IMG/VR virus record: IMGVR_UViG_3300033182_000538
Coordinates: 1-64,000 of that record
Source: a virus
DNA: 64,000 bases
Reading direction: 5' to 3' (one strand)
This document shows, one piece after another, positions 17,768 to 28,076 of the stretch. Positions within the stretch are counted from its first letter, which is position 1. The number at the start of each line of letters is the position of its first letter. The translations under genes were made by a program, and so were the position numbers. A model generated the notes under the pieces. That model was not told where the DNA came from. It was given only the letters and a program-made list of their open reading frames with translations, and made no database searches.

Positions 17768-20700
17768 TTAAAATCTACTTCTTCTTCTTTGTCTTTTACG
17801 AAGTTGTTGATTTATAACTTGTCTTAAATTATCTGGATTTGGTACTGGTCTAACTTCCGGTGGATTAGTACGACTTTTACTAAATACAGGCGTTGATTTT
17901 AAGATACTACTTTCAGATTGTCTATCAGTAGCTTTACTTATTGTATCGTTATCTTCGTTTTGTTTTATGTATTGTTGAACCGCAACTAAATCTTGAGCTG
18001 GGGTACTTCTAATCTGCTCTACTGTCTTAGGTCTCTTACCACCACCTCGACCAGAGCCAGCACCACCACCTGAACCAACACCCACACCCGTTGTGGTTGT
18101 GTTGTATATCAATGTATTTGGGTCTACCGTTGTAACAACGATAGCTGGTTCACCATCAGGCGTATCTAATGAGTCGGTAGTTAAAGAATCACTTGTGACC
18201 TTACATCCATTGTATATCAGATTTTCCATAGCCAATGATAAACGTGTATCTTGTATTTGTGCTAAATGGAATGATGCTGAATTAGCGAACTCAACTCCCA
18301 TAGAAGCGCTCTCTTCGGTACTCCAAAAATATTTTGGTTCTAAATAATATCTTGACAATCTTGAATCTAAAATATGAGAACCTGTTGGAGAATATTCCCA
18401 ATATGGATTTGTATCCGTAAAGTATTCACCTGAAGAACTAAGTCTTTGAATATCCGTGTACTTGTAAATAGATGCGGCAAATGCGTCTTTTTCTATTGAA
18501 CTTGTATATGTTAAATAAGAACCTGTAATAACATTTAATACACTTATCGGAGCGGGTTCGTTGTCATATTGATTTTGAGTATATGTTATTGTGTCTGGTC
18601 TTTTATAATTGTTTCTTTCAAAAACGTGTGGTTCAATCAAGATACCTTTATGCCAATCGGCTCTAGCAGGAACCAATTGTTTCATTGAATCAAATATAGA
18701 CATATCATATCTTGATAGAATATCCATAATCAAATCAAGAGCAGTACCACTTGTGTACTTTTGGAAATAATTTCTTGCACGATAGTCTAAATCATCATAC
18801 CCATCAATGTTTCTTACATCAGTATCACCAATTAAATCATCTGCTTCGAAATATCCCTCTGAAGCATATATGTCAAAGTTTATAGTGTCAGTTGTTGAGA
18901 AATATGTTCCAAGTAAATTTGAATCCGTACTTGCAAAATCGTATTGACTTAATTCGTTTGATTTATCAAATTGTAACGACCCTCTTAGTGATGATGATTC
19001 AATTCTAACTTTTTTATTTGATAAGTTTAAAGCACCTACCGATGGAATAGTTACAAACTGAGTATCAACTTCACCAACCAAATCCAATGGTTTCATATTG
19101 ATTAGAGACGCTGATAATACCAATCCGCTATCACTTGCCGTAAATTTTTGGTTTGGATGAATTGAACTTATAGAAGATGTATTAGTGGTAAAACTACTAT
19201 CAGGGAATATACGATACATTAACTTATCATACGATGTATCAATATCTAAGTCAGTCGTGTTATCATCACTAAAGTATGCTTCTCTATTTTTAGCGTGAGC
19301 TTCTATAATCTCATTTGTAATACCATCACGATAATATCTAATCTCTTGAATACTTGCCGTTTCATAAGAATTTACGTTTCCATCAGTAGTTGGGCCAGGC
19401 ACTCGTACCGTACCATTAGCCGACCAAACACTTTGGAAATCGGAATCGTTACCAGACTTAGATGCAGTTGGATTACCTAACAACCTACCCCAATCATCGA
19501 CCCAAGCGGCTCTAATATCAATAGATGATGAGTTTAATGTGAATACAACTTCTCTACGATTTACATATGGTACATAACTTGAACTTATAGCACCATTAGG
19601 CCAAGTAGCTCTAATTCTAGCAGTTTGGTCTCCTGAGTTGTAATCCCAATAACAATCAATATTACCACCCGTACTATTTAATCTAAGGATGTGATAATTT
19701 TGTTTTGGTAATTTACCTATAACTTCAATCGAATCTGGTCTATCTGATTGTATATCATCCCACGGATTCGAAATATATTTTGATGGAGATGCTTGAAGCT
19801 TGTATACAAATCTCTCGTGTTCATATTCATTTTTATCATCTTGAATTCTTGGCCCACCATATTCTCTAATTTTTAAGAATGTTTGTGGTACACCATAAGA
19901 TGCTACTAATGTTTTAAATGAACGAGCAGTACCCTTTGATTTGTAGATATCAGGTAAGTTGTTTACCAACCTTCTCCAAGTTTCCTCTACAATTTGTTTA
20001 GTTGGTTTAGAATACAATGAGCCCGATTGTAATGGACTACCATTTGATTCCAACCCTAATTCATATTGCCACAATGACCTATCCGAATATCCGTTGTACA
20101 ATTTCCAGCCCATAGAGCTAGCTACATACTCTAACAAATCATTTGAGATACCATCTAATGGATGTTCTTCTCTATCATTTATACTTGTTATTGCTTTTAT
20201 GTAGTTCCAATATATATCGAAGTGCTGACCTAACATATCAACAAATAATGAATACTCTATATTTTTTTCATCCTCTTGAATGTTTACAGGAATGATTCTT
20301 GATAATCTATTTTGGTTTGTAGCGTCATATACCGAAGCGCTTTCAATTGTACCAGTATACCAAGTTTGTGCGTCAGCCGATGTAAAGTCGTAAAGAGTAT
20401 GTGGGTCTCTACTTACTTTTGGATATGGTTGAATTGAGTATGCTGATGATGAGTAATGGGTATAGAATGTATTGTCATTACTATAATACATCCAATGTTC
20501 AAAGTCATCAAATGTACCAATCAAAGCATCTCTTCTTTTTATTGAAGATGATATGTTTGTTAATGCCTCAGAACCACTAACCCCTTGTAGTAAGGTGATT
20601 CTAGCATCATACTTTTCAATTTCTTTTATTTTATATGTAAAGTTTTCAACACGTTCTTTAGCTGATGAGAAGTTTACGAAGTTATCAAATGATGAATAAT

Positions 20701-22051
20701 CAATGTTTAACTTTACATTACCCAATGAGCCACTAAACAATTTATCTACTATTTTTTGACTCGTAGGGTATCCACCATCTAATAATGTATTCCAATTTTC
20801 AAATTCACCACTACTTCCTCGATTCGAATCAATATCTACTTGGAAATTTGGGTCAGAGAAAAAGTCTGGTTCTATTTGGTTTGTTAATTCAGAATATACA
20901 ATTATTTTTTCTATATAAGAATTTAATAACTCCAATGATAGCTTTGAAGTATCATTTATATTTACTTCATCTGGTAGTGGTGTGTATAACTTGATTATAG
21001 CCTCATCAATTCGTGTGAAATTGGTGTCTAACGCTCGATATGAAATTTCCATACTCTTACCACCAATTGGAACATAAATACTTGAACCAGGATTAGCGGC
21101 AACGCGTAAACTATCAGATACATCCGATGGTACTTCACTTTCACTTAATGGTCGGTTGTCTCCCTTTTTTATCCAAGACAAAGTGCTGTCAGGATTTTTT
21201 AATAATTTAAATTTATCAAAATTACCAGTAGCTTTAACATAAACTGTAGATGGGCCTGTTGTGAAATTATAATCAGATAAGGTTATCGGATTTTGCCCTC
21301 CTACTACTCCAACCTGAGATATAGCCTCTCCTAAATTTACCTCAACAAATGTTTGATAAGGAGTTTCATTAGTATCGTTACCAAAAAGATTACCTTCAAG
21401 TGCGTTTTGATTTATTGGTAACCATAAAAATTGCCCATTAGTTGAACTCGGATATCTAAGTTTAGCTTGGAAAGTACCACCAATTGGCCCAAAGAAATCC
21501 GCATTTAAAATTGGTACAAGCTTGTTATCACCAAGATTTAAATTTACAGGTAAATGTCTATCGGTACCAGAAAATGTATTTGTTGTAGCATCGAGGCCGG
21601 TTTGTTTTAAAAACAAATCTCTAAATGCACCTAATCCATTTGGATAAGTTGATTGAATTTTAACTTCAGTTCTATCTCCCGATATTTCTGCTATCTTAAC
21701 ATTACCGATGTTATGTAAAAAGTTATAGACTACGCTGTATGTACCACTGTTATACCCAGCGTCTCTAATATCCTTTTCAGGTCTAACACATATTGTGTAT
21801 CCTAATGAAGAGTTACCTTCGGTTTCTATTGGAAGGTCATATGTAGATGATAGTAATGCTTCATCCGCATAGTAATGTCGTTCAACCGCAACTTGTGATA
21901 AATTTGGCAACCCTTCTATGTCGAGTCGTTTTACTCGTGGTAAATTTACGTTATTACCCAGTATAGATAAGTCGCTTGGTGAAAATGTATCACCAAATGT
22001 CGGAGCTTTTGAAAGTACCTCGCTTGTATTTGTAAATCTATCTAAGGGCAT
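17768..22051 (-). CDS. Very large tail/baseplate protein, 1427 aa
   Basis: The protein is mostly beta-rich. Residues about 700-760 hold a segment typical of tail protein I-like baseplate components (ETWRRLVNNLPDIYKSKG, TARSFKTLVASYGVPQTFLKIREYGGP), where a helical bundle connects fibres to the baseplate. The last 130 residues are low complexity: VGVGSGGGAGSGRGGGKR, then a basic tail RKRQRRRSRF. It begins a run of tail genes and overlaps the upstream nucleotidyltransferase gene by 14 nt. The most likely role is attachment of the fibre-like proteins that follow; this is inferred. Confidence 0.7.
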   Translation of the reverse strand: MPLDRFTNTSEVLSKAPTFGDTFSPSDLSILGNNVNLPRVKRLDIEGLPNLSQVAVERHYYADEALLSSTYDLPIETEGNSSLGYTICVRPEKDIRDAGYNSGTYSVVYNFLHNIGNVKIAEISGDRTEVKIQSTYPNGLGAFRDLFLKQTGLDATTNTFSGTDRHLPVNLNLGDNKLVPILNADFFGPIGGTFQAKLRYPSSTNGQFLWLPINQNALEGNLFGNDTNETPYQTFVEVNLGEAISQVGVVGGQNPITLSDYNFTTGPSTVYVKATGNFDKFKLLKNPDSTLSWIKKGDNRPLSESEVPSDVSDSLRVAANPGSSIYVPIGGKSMEISYRALDTNFTRIDEAIIKLYTPLPDEVNINDTSKLSLELLNSYIEKIIVYSELTNQIEPDFFSDPNFQVDIDSNRGSSGEFENWNTLLDGGYPTSQKIVDKLFSGSLGNVKLNIDYSSFDNFVNFSSAKERVENFTYKIKEIEKYDARITLLQGVSGSEALTNISSSIKRRDALIGTFDDFEHWMYYSNDNTFYTHYSSSAYSIQPYPKVSRDPHTLYDFTSADAQTWYTGTIESASVYDATNQNRLSRIIPVNIQEDEKNIEYSLFVDMLGQHFDIYWNYIKAITSINDREEHPLDGISNDLLEYVASSMGWKLYNGYSDRSLWQYELGLESNGSPLQSGSLYSKPTKQIVEETWRRLVNNLPDIYKSKGTARSFKTLVASYGVPQTFLKIREYGGPRIQDDKNEYEHERFVYKLQASPSKYISNPWDDIQSDRPDSIEVIGKLPKQNYHILRLNSTGGNIDCYWDYNSGDQTARIRATWPNGAISSSYVPYVNRREVVFTLNSSSIDIRAAWVDDWGRLLGNPTASKSGNDSDFQSVWSANGTVRVPGPTTDGNVNSYETASIQEIRYYRDGITNEIIEAHAKNREAYFSDDNTTDLDIDTSYDKLMYRIFPDSSFTTNTSSISSIHPNQKFTASDSGLVLSASLINMKPLDLVGEVDTQFVTIPSVGALNLSNKKVRIESSSLRGSLQFDKSNELSQYDFASTDSNLLGTYFSTTDTINFDIYASEGYFEADDLIGDTDVRNIDGYDDLDYRARNYFQKYTSGTALDLIMDILSRYDMSIFDSMKQLVPARADWHKGILIEPHVFERNNYKRPDTITYTQNQYDNEPAPISVLNVITGSYLTYTSSIEKDAFAASIYKYTDIQRLSSSGEYFTDTNPYWEYSPTGSHILDSRLSRYYLEPKYFWSTEESASMGVEFANSASFHLAQIQDTRLSLAMENLIYNGCKVTSDSLTTDSLDTPDGEPAIVVTTVDPNTLIYNTTTTGVGVGSGGGAGSGRGGGKRPKTVEQIRSTPAQDLVAVQQYIKQNEDNDTISKATDRQSESSILKSTPVFSKSRTNPPEVRPVPNPDNLRQVINQQLRKRQRRRSRF

Positions 22052-22619
22052 TCTTTAAATCCATATAGTTACCATTATAAATATTTTCTCTCATTCTTTT
22101 TCTGACTTTTGATGTCGTATAATAATCATACCCTTCTATTTCAAATAAACCGGGAATTATTTTAGTAACATTTAAAGATTCAGGAAGTAACCTTCGTTCT
22201 AATGTAATTCCATTACGAGTCTTTACACTGTAGTTGTGATTTTTGACTCTTTTAAATTTGTTCAACTTTGATGGTCTATCACATTTTTTTCTAAGTCCAA
22301 GGTGTTCAGCCCACAAGGTTTCACAACTCCACTTTATATCTACAAACATTTTGGATTGAAACCCAAGTACCATAGCGGTATCCATAATGTTTTTTAACTT
22401 GTATGGGTCTTTGATTTCATTTCTTAAAACAATATCAACATCCATAGTTTGAATATTAGCCCCATACATATTTTCGGCGAAAGACCCTACTAAATAACAT
22501 TTATAGTCCGATAAATCTACCGATGAATTGAACTTATTCCACCAACCTATAAATCTATCTTTCCTTGGGGCTTCCCAAGGAGTAGTTGTTTCAATATCAC
22601 CGATTCTAAAGTAAAACAT
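22038..22619 (-). CDS. Nucleotidyltransferase-fold protein, 193 aa
   Basis: Residues 43-64 carry the Pol-beta-like nucleotidyltransferase signature: VGSFAEN (44-50) followed by DVDIVL with the metal ligands Asp60 and Asp62, and a likely third acidic residue in FVDIKW (about 92-95). The family transfers nucleotides to RNA, antibiotics or proteins. It lies between structural genes and overlaps the giant tail gene. A role in tRNA or protein modification during late infection is possible; the substrate cannot be told from sequence. Confidence 0.7.
   Translation of the reverse strand: MFYFRIGDIETTTPWEAPRKDRFIGWWNKFNSSVDLSDYKCYLVGSFAENMYGANIQTMDVDIVLRNEIKDPYKLKNIMDTAMVLGFQSKMFVDIKWSCETLWAEHLGLRKKCDRPSKLNKFKRVKNHNYSVKTRNGITLERRLLPESLNVTKIIPGLFEIEGYDYYTTSKVRKRMRENIYNGNYMDLKNALR
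22076..22083 (-). promoter_or_regulatory. Candidate late promoter motif TATTTATA
   Basis: TATTTATA in sense orientation 24 nt upstream of the 1427-residue protein start at 22051, lying inside the 3' end of the nucleotidyltransferase gene. Confidence 0.4.
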
Positions 22620-22632
22620 CTTTTATCCGTTT

Positions 22633-23100
22633 TTAATAAAAATTACCATAGAAGCTGTCATAACTATCTCCGTTATACCAACCACCAGAACCACCACCAG
22701 TAGCTCCACCGCCAGATGGGCTACCCGTAGAACCTCCGCCGGTGTTGTTACCACCACTTGGATTTCCTGCGGCACCATCACCCGAACTTTGCGCTGTAAT
22801 AATTTCTACTCCCACATTGAATGTACTTATAACATTTACATTCGACCCTACGTTTGGAAACTGAAATGACAATTCAGAAAAATTAGTTTCAAAGTTATTG
22901 ACAATATCGTTTCTACTAAATCGTTCTACAACTGTTGGGCCATTTTCACCGGTATCCATATACACCTTACCATATTCAGGCGTATCTACCGTAGAATCGG
23001 TAGACGCTGGTATTGTATATGATACAATTTGCCCTCTAATGTTTCGTGTTATTTCTCTACGAATTGGTGTACCCGTACTTGTATTTGTGTCTACAGCCAT
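22633..23100 (-). CDS. Small virion protein with Gly-rich tail, 155 aa
   Basis: Residues 1-105 are beta-prone with no recognised domain; residues 108-145 are a Gly/Ser/Asn linker (NPSGGNNTGGGSTGSPSGGG) ending in aromatic WYNGDSYDSFYGNFY. Glycine-rich tails of this kind occur in adhesin and fibre tips. Its ATG overlaps the stop of the upstream gene (TAATG), suggesting coupled translation with the 696-residue protein. Confidence 0.65.
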   Translation of the reverse strand: MAVDTNTSTGTPIRREITRNIRGQIVSYTIPASTDSTVDTPEYGKVYMDTGENGPTVVERFSRNDIVNNFETNFSELSFQFPNVGSNVNVISTFNVGVEIITAQSSGDGAAGNPSGGNNTGGGSTGSPSGGGATGGGSGGWYNGDSYDSFYGNFY

Positions 23101-25190
23101 TATCTAACTACCTTAAAAAAGAAATTATCATCAAAGTATCGAGTTGTTCCATTTTGGTCAACTCTAAATATAAACTTGTAAAATCTTTCAGGTTGTAATC
23201 CGTTAAACCAAAATTTAAAATAGTTACCTTCAGAATCACAACTTAATTTAGTATAATTAGTATCGAATGGAATAATTACTTGTTCCGTTTCAGCATCAAC
23301 TACCGAGTAATATGTGGTAGTTGGTAAGTATTTTACCAACGTATAATTTGATGTAGTTGAGAATGTTCTTGCTGGGAATCTTTCTCTACCAAATACTCTA
23401 ATCTTACCTTTAGATGATTCTTTGTACTCAGTTCCAAGATTCTTAACATATAGAATTATATCATCAGAATCTAATGCGTCTAATGAACCTGTAACGAATG
23501 ATGAATCATCCCAACGAACTTCTAATACTGGTGGGTAGATTGTATTTGTATCTGAAGAGAAAAACTTGATTGAACCAAACTTAGTTGTTGATTGTTCATC
23601 AGTTTTAGATTTCTTAATAATAAATCCATTGTTAGTTCTTGTACCATCAATCCACTCACTAACATAATCAGTAACTTCTACATTAAGGTCATCCGTATAT
23701 TTTGTGAATGATTGTTTGTAGTGTCTACCATTAGCAAACGAAGCGGTGTACCAAGTACCACCACCTGTTGTTTTAGCCCAATGAGCATCGTAATCAAAAT
23801 CAGTATATCTTGCGTCAGATGAAACATCGAATGAAGATACTTTAAAGTTATCTAATGAACCACTAAAATCACCACTACCACTACCAAAGATTGTAAATCT
23901 AAAGTTGTGGATTCCATCTTGTTGTGCTGTAAAGAATACTGATACGTTTTGTGATGATGTTAATGCTGATACATATGAGCTTTGTAAATATTCAGATGAA
24001 TCTAATATTCTACCATCTGGCTCTTGAATATCAAAAACAATACCTTTAGCATCACCCTCAGCCGATTGTGTGTGAATTGTACCGGGGTCGATTGCAAAGC
24101 TAGCCGTGTATACAGCATCTTCTTGTAATGTTACTTTACGATTTAATGTAGACCCACCAAAGTTAGAAGCTGACATTATTAGTTTGAAGTCTCTAACTAC
24201 TTGACTCTCTTGTGAATTACCTTGATTTAAAATTCTATTATTTACAACATATGTACTTGGTATGTCACCATCAATATTAAATTGGTCATATACAATTACT
24301 TCAGGACCTAATACTGAGTAAATAAAGAAGTTATCCAATGACCCAACCGAACCATCCGCACCATTGTTGTCAAAGTATGTGAACTGAATTTTATGTACAT
24401 CATTGTCACCAACAGCAGCTGAACCGCTGAATGTCATTTTGTATGACCTATCACCCTCAAGAGTATCAAAGTATCCTGTTACTTCGGAGTCATCATAATA
24501 AGAACCATCTGGTTTATATACTCTAAAGTCTATACCAGATAATGTTAATTTATTTGCTTCAAATTCTAAAGTATACACTACATCCTCTTGTAAAGATGCT
24601 GATAGATTGGCGGTAGCACCTCCATAGTTGGATGCTGATAATATTAATAATCCACCACTTACAGCTAAAGAAGGAGATTCATTTTGAGTCCCGTTTATAG
24701 GTTCTACCATTTCAAATCCACCTACATTAGCAGCAAAATTATAGTACGCTTCTAAGGCAGGAATTTGTGATGGGTCAGTTGGTCTATCAACTGTAGCGTT
24801 TGTTGTATCCCAAGCATCTGATAAACTTCTACTTACCCAACTAACGTGTTCGGTATTATGTGGCGTGTCTGCTTCAGACCCAAGACCCTCAGTAAATCCT
24901 TGATATAATGGATATACATATAAATCATAGTTAGATGAGATTTGATTACTTTCTATATTCTCTAATCGTAATCTATATTGTGGTGATGTAATATCGCCAG
25001 ATACAATAGATTGTGAGATTGATGATAAATCAAACTCAACCACAGCCCTACTATTACCCAATAGAGTAGTATTATCGGTATCATAGAATTTACCGATTTC
25101 GAGAATCTCATCTTTACCCGTGTTTTGTAACTTACGAGATGAGTCTTCGTATAAGGTTGCGTCTTTACTTGGATATATTCTATAAATCAT
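23100..25190 (-). CDS. Virion protein with DNRLRE-like and duplicated beta domains, 696 aa
   Basis: The N-terminus (YPSKDATLYEDSSRKLQNTG, EILEIGKF, SRAVVEFDLSSI) has the pattern of the DNRLRE domain found in surface and glycan-associated proteins. Residues 184-292 and 338-454 are a divergent internal duplication: SASNYGG/SASNFGG, LQEDVVYT/LQEDAVYT, PDGSYYDDSE/PDGRILDSSE and GSLDNFFI/GSLDNFKV align in order, and resemble carbohydrate-binding beta sandwiches. It sits directly after the gp6-like baseplate gene, so a baseplate-proximal fibre or wedge extension is likely. Confidence 0.7.
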   Translation of the reverse strand: MIYRIYPSKDATLYEDSSRKLQNTGKDEILEIGKFYDTDNTTLLGNSRAVVEFDLSSISQSIVSGDITSPQYRLRLENIESNQISSNYDLYVYPLYQGFTEGLGSEADTPHNTEHVSWVSRSLSDAWDTTNATVDRPTDPSQIPALEAYYNFAANVGGFEMVEPINGTQNESPSLAVSGGLLILSASNYGGATANLSASLQEDVVYTLEFEANKLTLSGIDFRVYKPDGSYYDDSEVTGYFDTLEGDRSYKMTFSGSAAVGDNDVHKIQFTYFDNNGADGSVGSLDNFFIYSVLGPEVIVYDQFNIDGDIPSTYVVNNRILNQGNSQESQVVRDFKLIMSASNFGGSTLNRKVTLQEDAVYTASFAIDPGTIHTQSAEGDAKGIVFDIQEPDGRILDSSEYLQSSYVSALTSSQNVSVFFTAQQDGIHNFRFTIFGSGSGDFSGSLDNFKVSSFDVSSDARYTDFDYDAHWAKTTGGGTWYTASFANGRHYKQSFTKYTDDLNVEVTDYVSEWIDGTRTNNGFIIKKSKTDEQSTTKFGSIKFFSSDTNTIYPPVLEVRWDDSSFVTGSLDALDSDDIILYVKNLGTEYKESSKGKIRVFGRERFPARTFSTTSNYTLVKYLPTTTYYSVVDAETEQVIIPFDTNYTKLSCDSEGNYFKFWFNGLQPERFYKFIFRVDQNGTTRYFDDNFFFKVVR

Positions 25191-25199
25191 AATCTACCT

Positions 25200-27113
25200 T
25201 TAAAATAACGGAACTACTCTACCTCTAATATCTGTATCAGGATATTTGATTTCAAATAAAGATGGGTCTTTTGGTGGGTAAACTACTCCGTTCTTTGTAG
25301 CCGTTTTCATATCGTATCTATGTTTTGAATATGTTCCACCATATTTGTTTACAATTTGTAAACCACCAAGACCATCACTATTAGGTCTAACCACGGATTG
25401 AACTCCATCAATTTCATCTAACATAACATATATGTCTGATAATAATATTGGTTGGTTTATTTGTCTTTTATCTATACTAAAATAATTTTTTACTTTTTCT
25501 ATACATTTGAGTAATACTTCATTTGAGTTGTAGTTTGGTTTTACAATTATCTCAAAATCAACACCAATGTTTACAATATAACCATTCTTGATATTGATAG
25601 CATCCGTAAGAACTCTATAATATGATAGATAGTTTGCTAAGTTTTGTTTGGTTGCGTTGTTTAGTAATGCTAATTTTTTGTCAGCGTCATATCCCAACAC
25701 ATATAAATTTACAGCTAATGGATTAGCTATTCGGTCATTACCATCATCTAAGAGTGTGTTTATCTGAAAATCAGGAGCGACAAACGCTTTTGCAACAGAC
25801 CCAAACTGAGGTGGCATAGCGTATGCTCTTATAAGATAATCTTCACGAGTTACACTTCTATTTTGTGCACTAAAATATGCTTTAGCGTTTTCTCTAACCT
25901 CTTCCATCTCCTCTTCAAATCGACCACCTCTAGCAGGCGCTTCGTTTGTAACAGCGATAGAAGATACTGAAGAGTCGTATTGTGCGTTGTCTAATCCCGT
26001 GTTTGGAGTTTCTACTACCATCTCAGAAATTTGTGTTAAGTCTTGTGATACCACATTATCAACTACACCATTACTTACTCTATACGTTACAGTTAGTGTT
26101 GTGTTAGCTGGCGCTACTCCATATGTTTTAGAATACATAAAGTTTGATGGGTCTATACCTTGATTGATATCACCCGTTGAATTGTATAACGCTGAACCTA
26201 CGTTGTCGGGATTCGGTAATAACTCTTCATCAGAGTTTGCTGATACACCAGCGCCGAATTGAACTACAATTTCACCATCATCAGTTATCCGTGTTATATA
26301 TCTCTTTGGAACTTTTTTAAGTTTTAAAAGAGCTGGGGTGTCGTTGTTATAAGCTGAATGTTCTAATGAATACTCGGAAGTATTTGGTGTTTCTTCAAAT
26401 ACCGTGTCTTGACCTAAGTAATCAACTTTTGTCCATTCATCACCATCATCGTCTGTAATCTTAATTACATCAATTAACCCATCTTCATCTTGGATTCTAA
26501 TCTTGTCGTATATCTTTGGAGATTCAAATGTAAATTCAGCTGTTCTTTCTTTACCACTAACGGCTTTAACATATTTTTTTAACAAATATTGAATTGGTTC
26601 ATTTGTGTTATCATCGATTTGATATACTGACACCTCAGTTGGGTCGAATGATGATGAATAACTAAATCTCACTTTTTGTGTTGTACTGAATTCAATCTCA
26701 GCATCTGATTCAGCGGTTACCTTCATACCTTCTTTTAAAGTAAGAGCGTATGAGTAATCCGGCCTAACATTATCACCACTACCAACCGCTGGGACTATTT
26801 GGTATACACTTAATGTCGTTGTAGCTGGTACATTAAGTTTGGGTTTGTAACCAAATGCTTGTGCGATTGCAAATATATTCTTTTTCTCTTGAGCTTGCTC
26901 TAAGATAGATTCTCTTAATTGAATATCAGTATAGTATGAAAGAACATCACCAACATATGAGGCAAGTTCAAGAACCATCATACCCGGCGATGATTCATTA
27001 AAATCATTATAGGTTTGTGGGAAATATGTTTTTGTGAAATCAACAAGATTATCTCGGATTTCACCAAAGTCCCTACCTATTAAGTTTACATTCTTTTTTA
27101 TTTTGTCAGCCAT
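25200..27113 (-). CDS. Baseplate wedge protein, gp6/baseplate J-like
   Basis: The 637-residue protein carries the gp6/J family hallmark near the N-terminus (SSPGMMVLELASYVGDVLSYY, then QLRESILEQAQEKKN and AQAFGYKPK), and the conserved central segment ENAKAYFSAQNRSVTREDY. In T4, gp6 dimers form the inner ring that joins baseplate wedges. It follows the gp25-like gene by 11 nt, the order seen in T4-like phages. Confidence 0.88.
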   Translation of the reverse strand: MADKIKKNVNLIGRDFGEIRDNLVDFTKTYFPQTYNDFNESSPGMMVLELASYVGDVLSYYTDIQLRESILEQAQEKKNIFAIAQAFGYKPKLNVPATTTLSVYQIVPAVGSGDNVRPDYSYALTLKEGMKVTAESDAEIEFSTTQKVRFSYSSSFDPTEVSVYQIDDNTNEPIQYLLKKYVKAVSGKERTAEFTFESPKIYDKIRIQDEDGLIDVIKITDDDGDEWTKVDYLGQDTVFEETPNTSEYSLEHSAYNNDTPALLKLKKVPKRYITRITDDGEIVVQFGAGVSANSDEELLPNPDNVGSALYNSTGDINQGIDPSNFMYSKTYGVAPANTTLTVTYRVSNGVVDNVVSQDLTQISEMVVETPNTGLDNAQYDSSVSSIAVTNEAPARGGRFEEEMEEVRENAKAYFSAQNRSVTREDYLIRAYAMPPQFGSVAKAFVAPDFQINTLLDDGNDRIANPLAVNLYVLGYDADKKLALLNNATKQNLANYLSYYRVLTDAINIKNGYIVNIGVDFEIIVKPNYNSNEVLLKCIEKVKNYFSIDKRQINQPILLSDIYVMLDEIDGVQSVVRPNSDGLGGLQIVNKYGGTYSKHRYDMKTATKNGVVYPPKDPSLFEIKYPDTDIRGRVVPLF

Positions 27114-27124
27114 CTTACGCTTCC

Positions 27125-27562
27125 CTATGCTATCGATACACCAGCTTGTTCATCGACATTTAATATAATTATCTGATTTGTTCCACTTTCACCAACTGAA
27201 AAGGTTATTGATACGTTCATTCGGTTTAGGTCTGCCTCTTCCGTAACTGAAATATCTTTTATGTTTATGTATGGTAACCAAAACTTTATGTCTTCTTCCA
27301 AACCAGCTTCCAATCTTCTTAAAAGTGGAATCTCAATATTTTCAAACAACATTGAAGGGATGTCTGTTCCAAACAAAGGTTGGAATGGTCGCTCACCTTT
27401 TCGTGTTAATAATAAATTTTTTAAATTAGATAATGCTTGTTCTTCAGTTGTGTAAGTACTGCTGAAAATAGGAACACCCCCCAAAGGAAACGGAATTCCA
27501 ATTGCCGTATTCTTTTGTAGGTCTAACGGATTAATTCTCTTACTTACACGTTGTCTAGCCAT
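27125..27562 (-). CDS. Baseplate wedge protein, gp25-like
   Basis: The 145-residue protein has the GPW/gp25 family layout: LLTRKGERPFQPLFGTD (about 50-66), then LFENIEIPLLRRLEAGLEEDI and a beta-rich C-terminus. gp25 starts sheath polymerisation at the baseplate. Its start overlaps the stop of the upstream gene (TAATG), and the gp6-like gene follows. Confidence 0.92.
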   Translation of the reverse strand: MARQRVSKRINPLDLQKNTAIGIPFPLGGVPIFSSTYTTEEQALSNLKNLLLTRKGERPFQPLFGTDIPSMLFENIEIPLLRRLEAGLEEDIKFWLPYINIKDISVTEEADLNRMNVSITFSVGESGTNQIIILNVDEQAGVSIA

Positions 27563-28032
27563 TATTTACCTTTTTTAGTATTTATAGCTTTCATTAAACC
27601 AGAGTAATCTCTTGTTAATGCGCTAACTACTGCCTGACCGGCTTCCGTTTTTTGTAACTCTTGTGTAGATACTTGTCCACCTTCAGGCGTTTGTAATACT
27701 GAAGATTGTGGGTTCATCATACTACCAAATCCTTGAGCGTGTGATGAGTTGAATACTCTTGGCCCACCATCCAGATTTCTCCACTCACCACTTTGGGCAG
27801 TTTCGTTTAACATAGTATTTAACATACTGTTTTTGGTAAACGACTTTTGTTCTTTTCTTTGTTCAAAGATGTGGTCTACATCAAGCGGGTCTTTTTCAAC
27901 AACTTTTGGTTGTGATTGTTTAACTTCTTTAAGGATAGATTCACGAATAGCCTTCTCACGTTTAGCTACTTCCTTCTTCACTTCTTCCTTAATAATAAGT
28001 TGAATTGCTTTTATTAGTTTCTTTGTATCCAT
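27562..28032 (-). CDS. Conserved virion-cluster protein, 156 aa
   Basis: The N-terminal 60 residues are a charged amphipathic helix (KKLIKAIQLIIKEEVKKEVAK), then a flexible region with NTMLNE before T and a Gln/Ser/Gly-rich middle. No known domain. The position immediately before gp25-like and gp6-like genes suggests an assembly or baseplate protein. LNE-T fits a loose prohead-protease site, but such tripeptides are common. Confidence 0.65.
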   Translation of the reverse strand: MDTKKLIKAIQLIIKEEVKKEVAKREKAIRESILKEVKQSQPKVVEKDPLDVDHIFEQRKEQKSFTKNSMLNTMLNETAQSGEWRNLDGGPRVFNSSHAQGFGSMMNPQSSVLQTPEGGQVSTQELQKTEAGQAVVSALTRDYSGLMKAINTKKGK

Positions 28033-28035
28033 AGT

Positions 28036-28043
28036 TATAAATA
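28036..28043 (-). promoter_or_regulatory. Candidate late promoter motif TATTTATA
   Basis: TATTTATA in sense orientation, only 3 nt from the ATG at 28032; if it is a -10 box the transcript would start at the start codon, so this copy is less sure than the others. It heads the gp25-gp6 group. Confidence 0.3.
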
Positions 28044-28076
28044 TTATTTATCTATAATTATCTAATTAATTAATAA

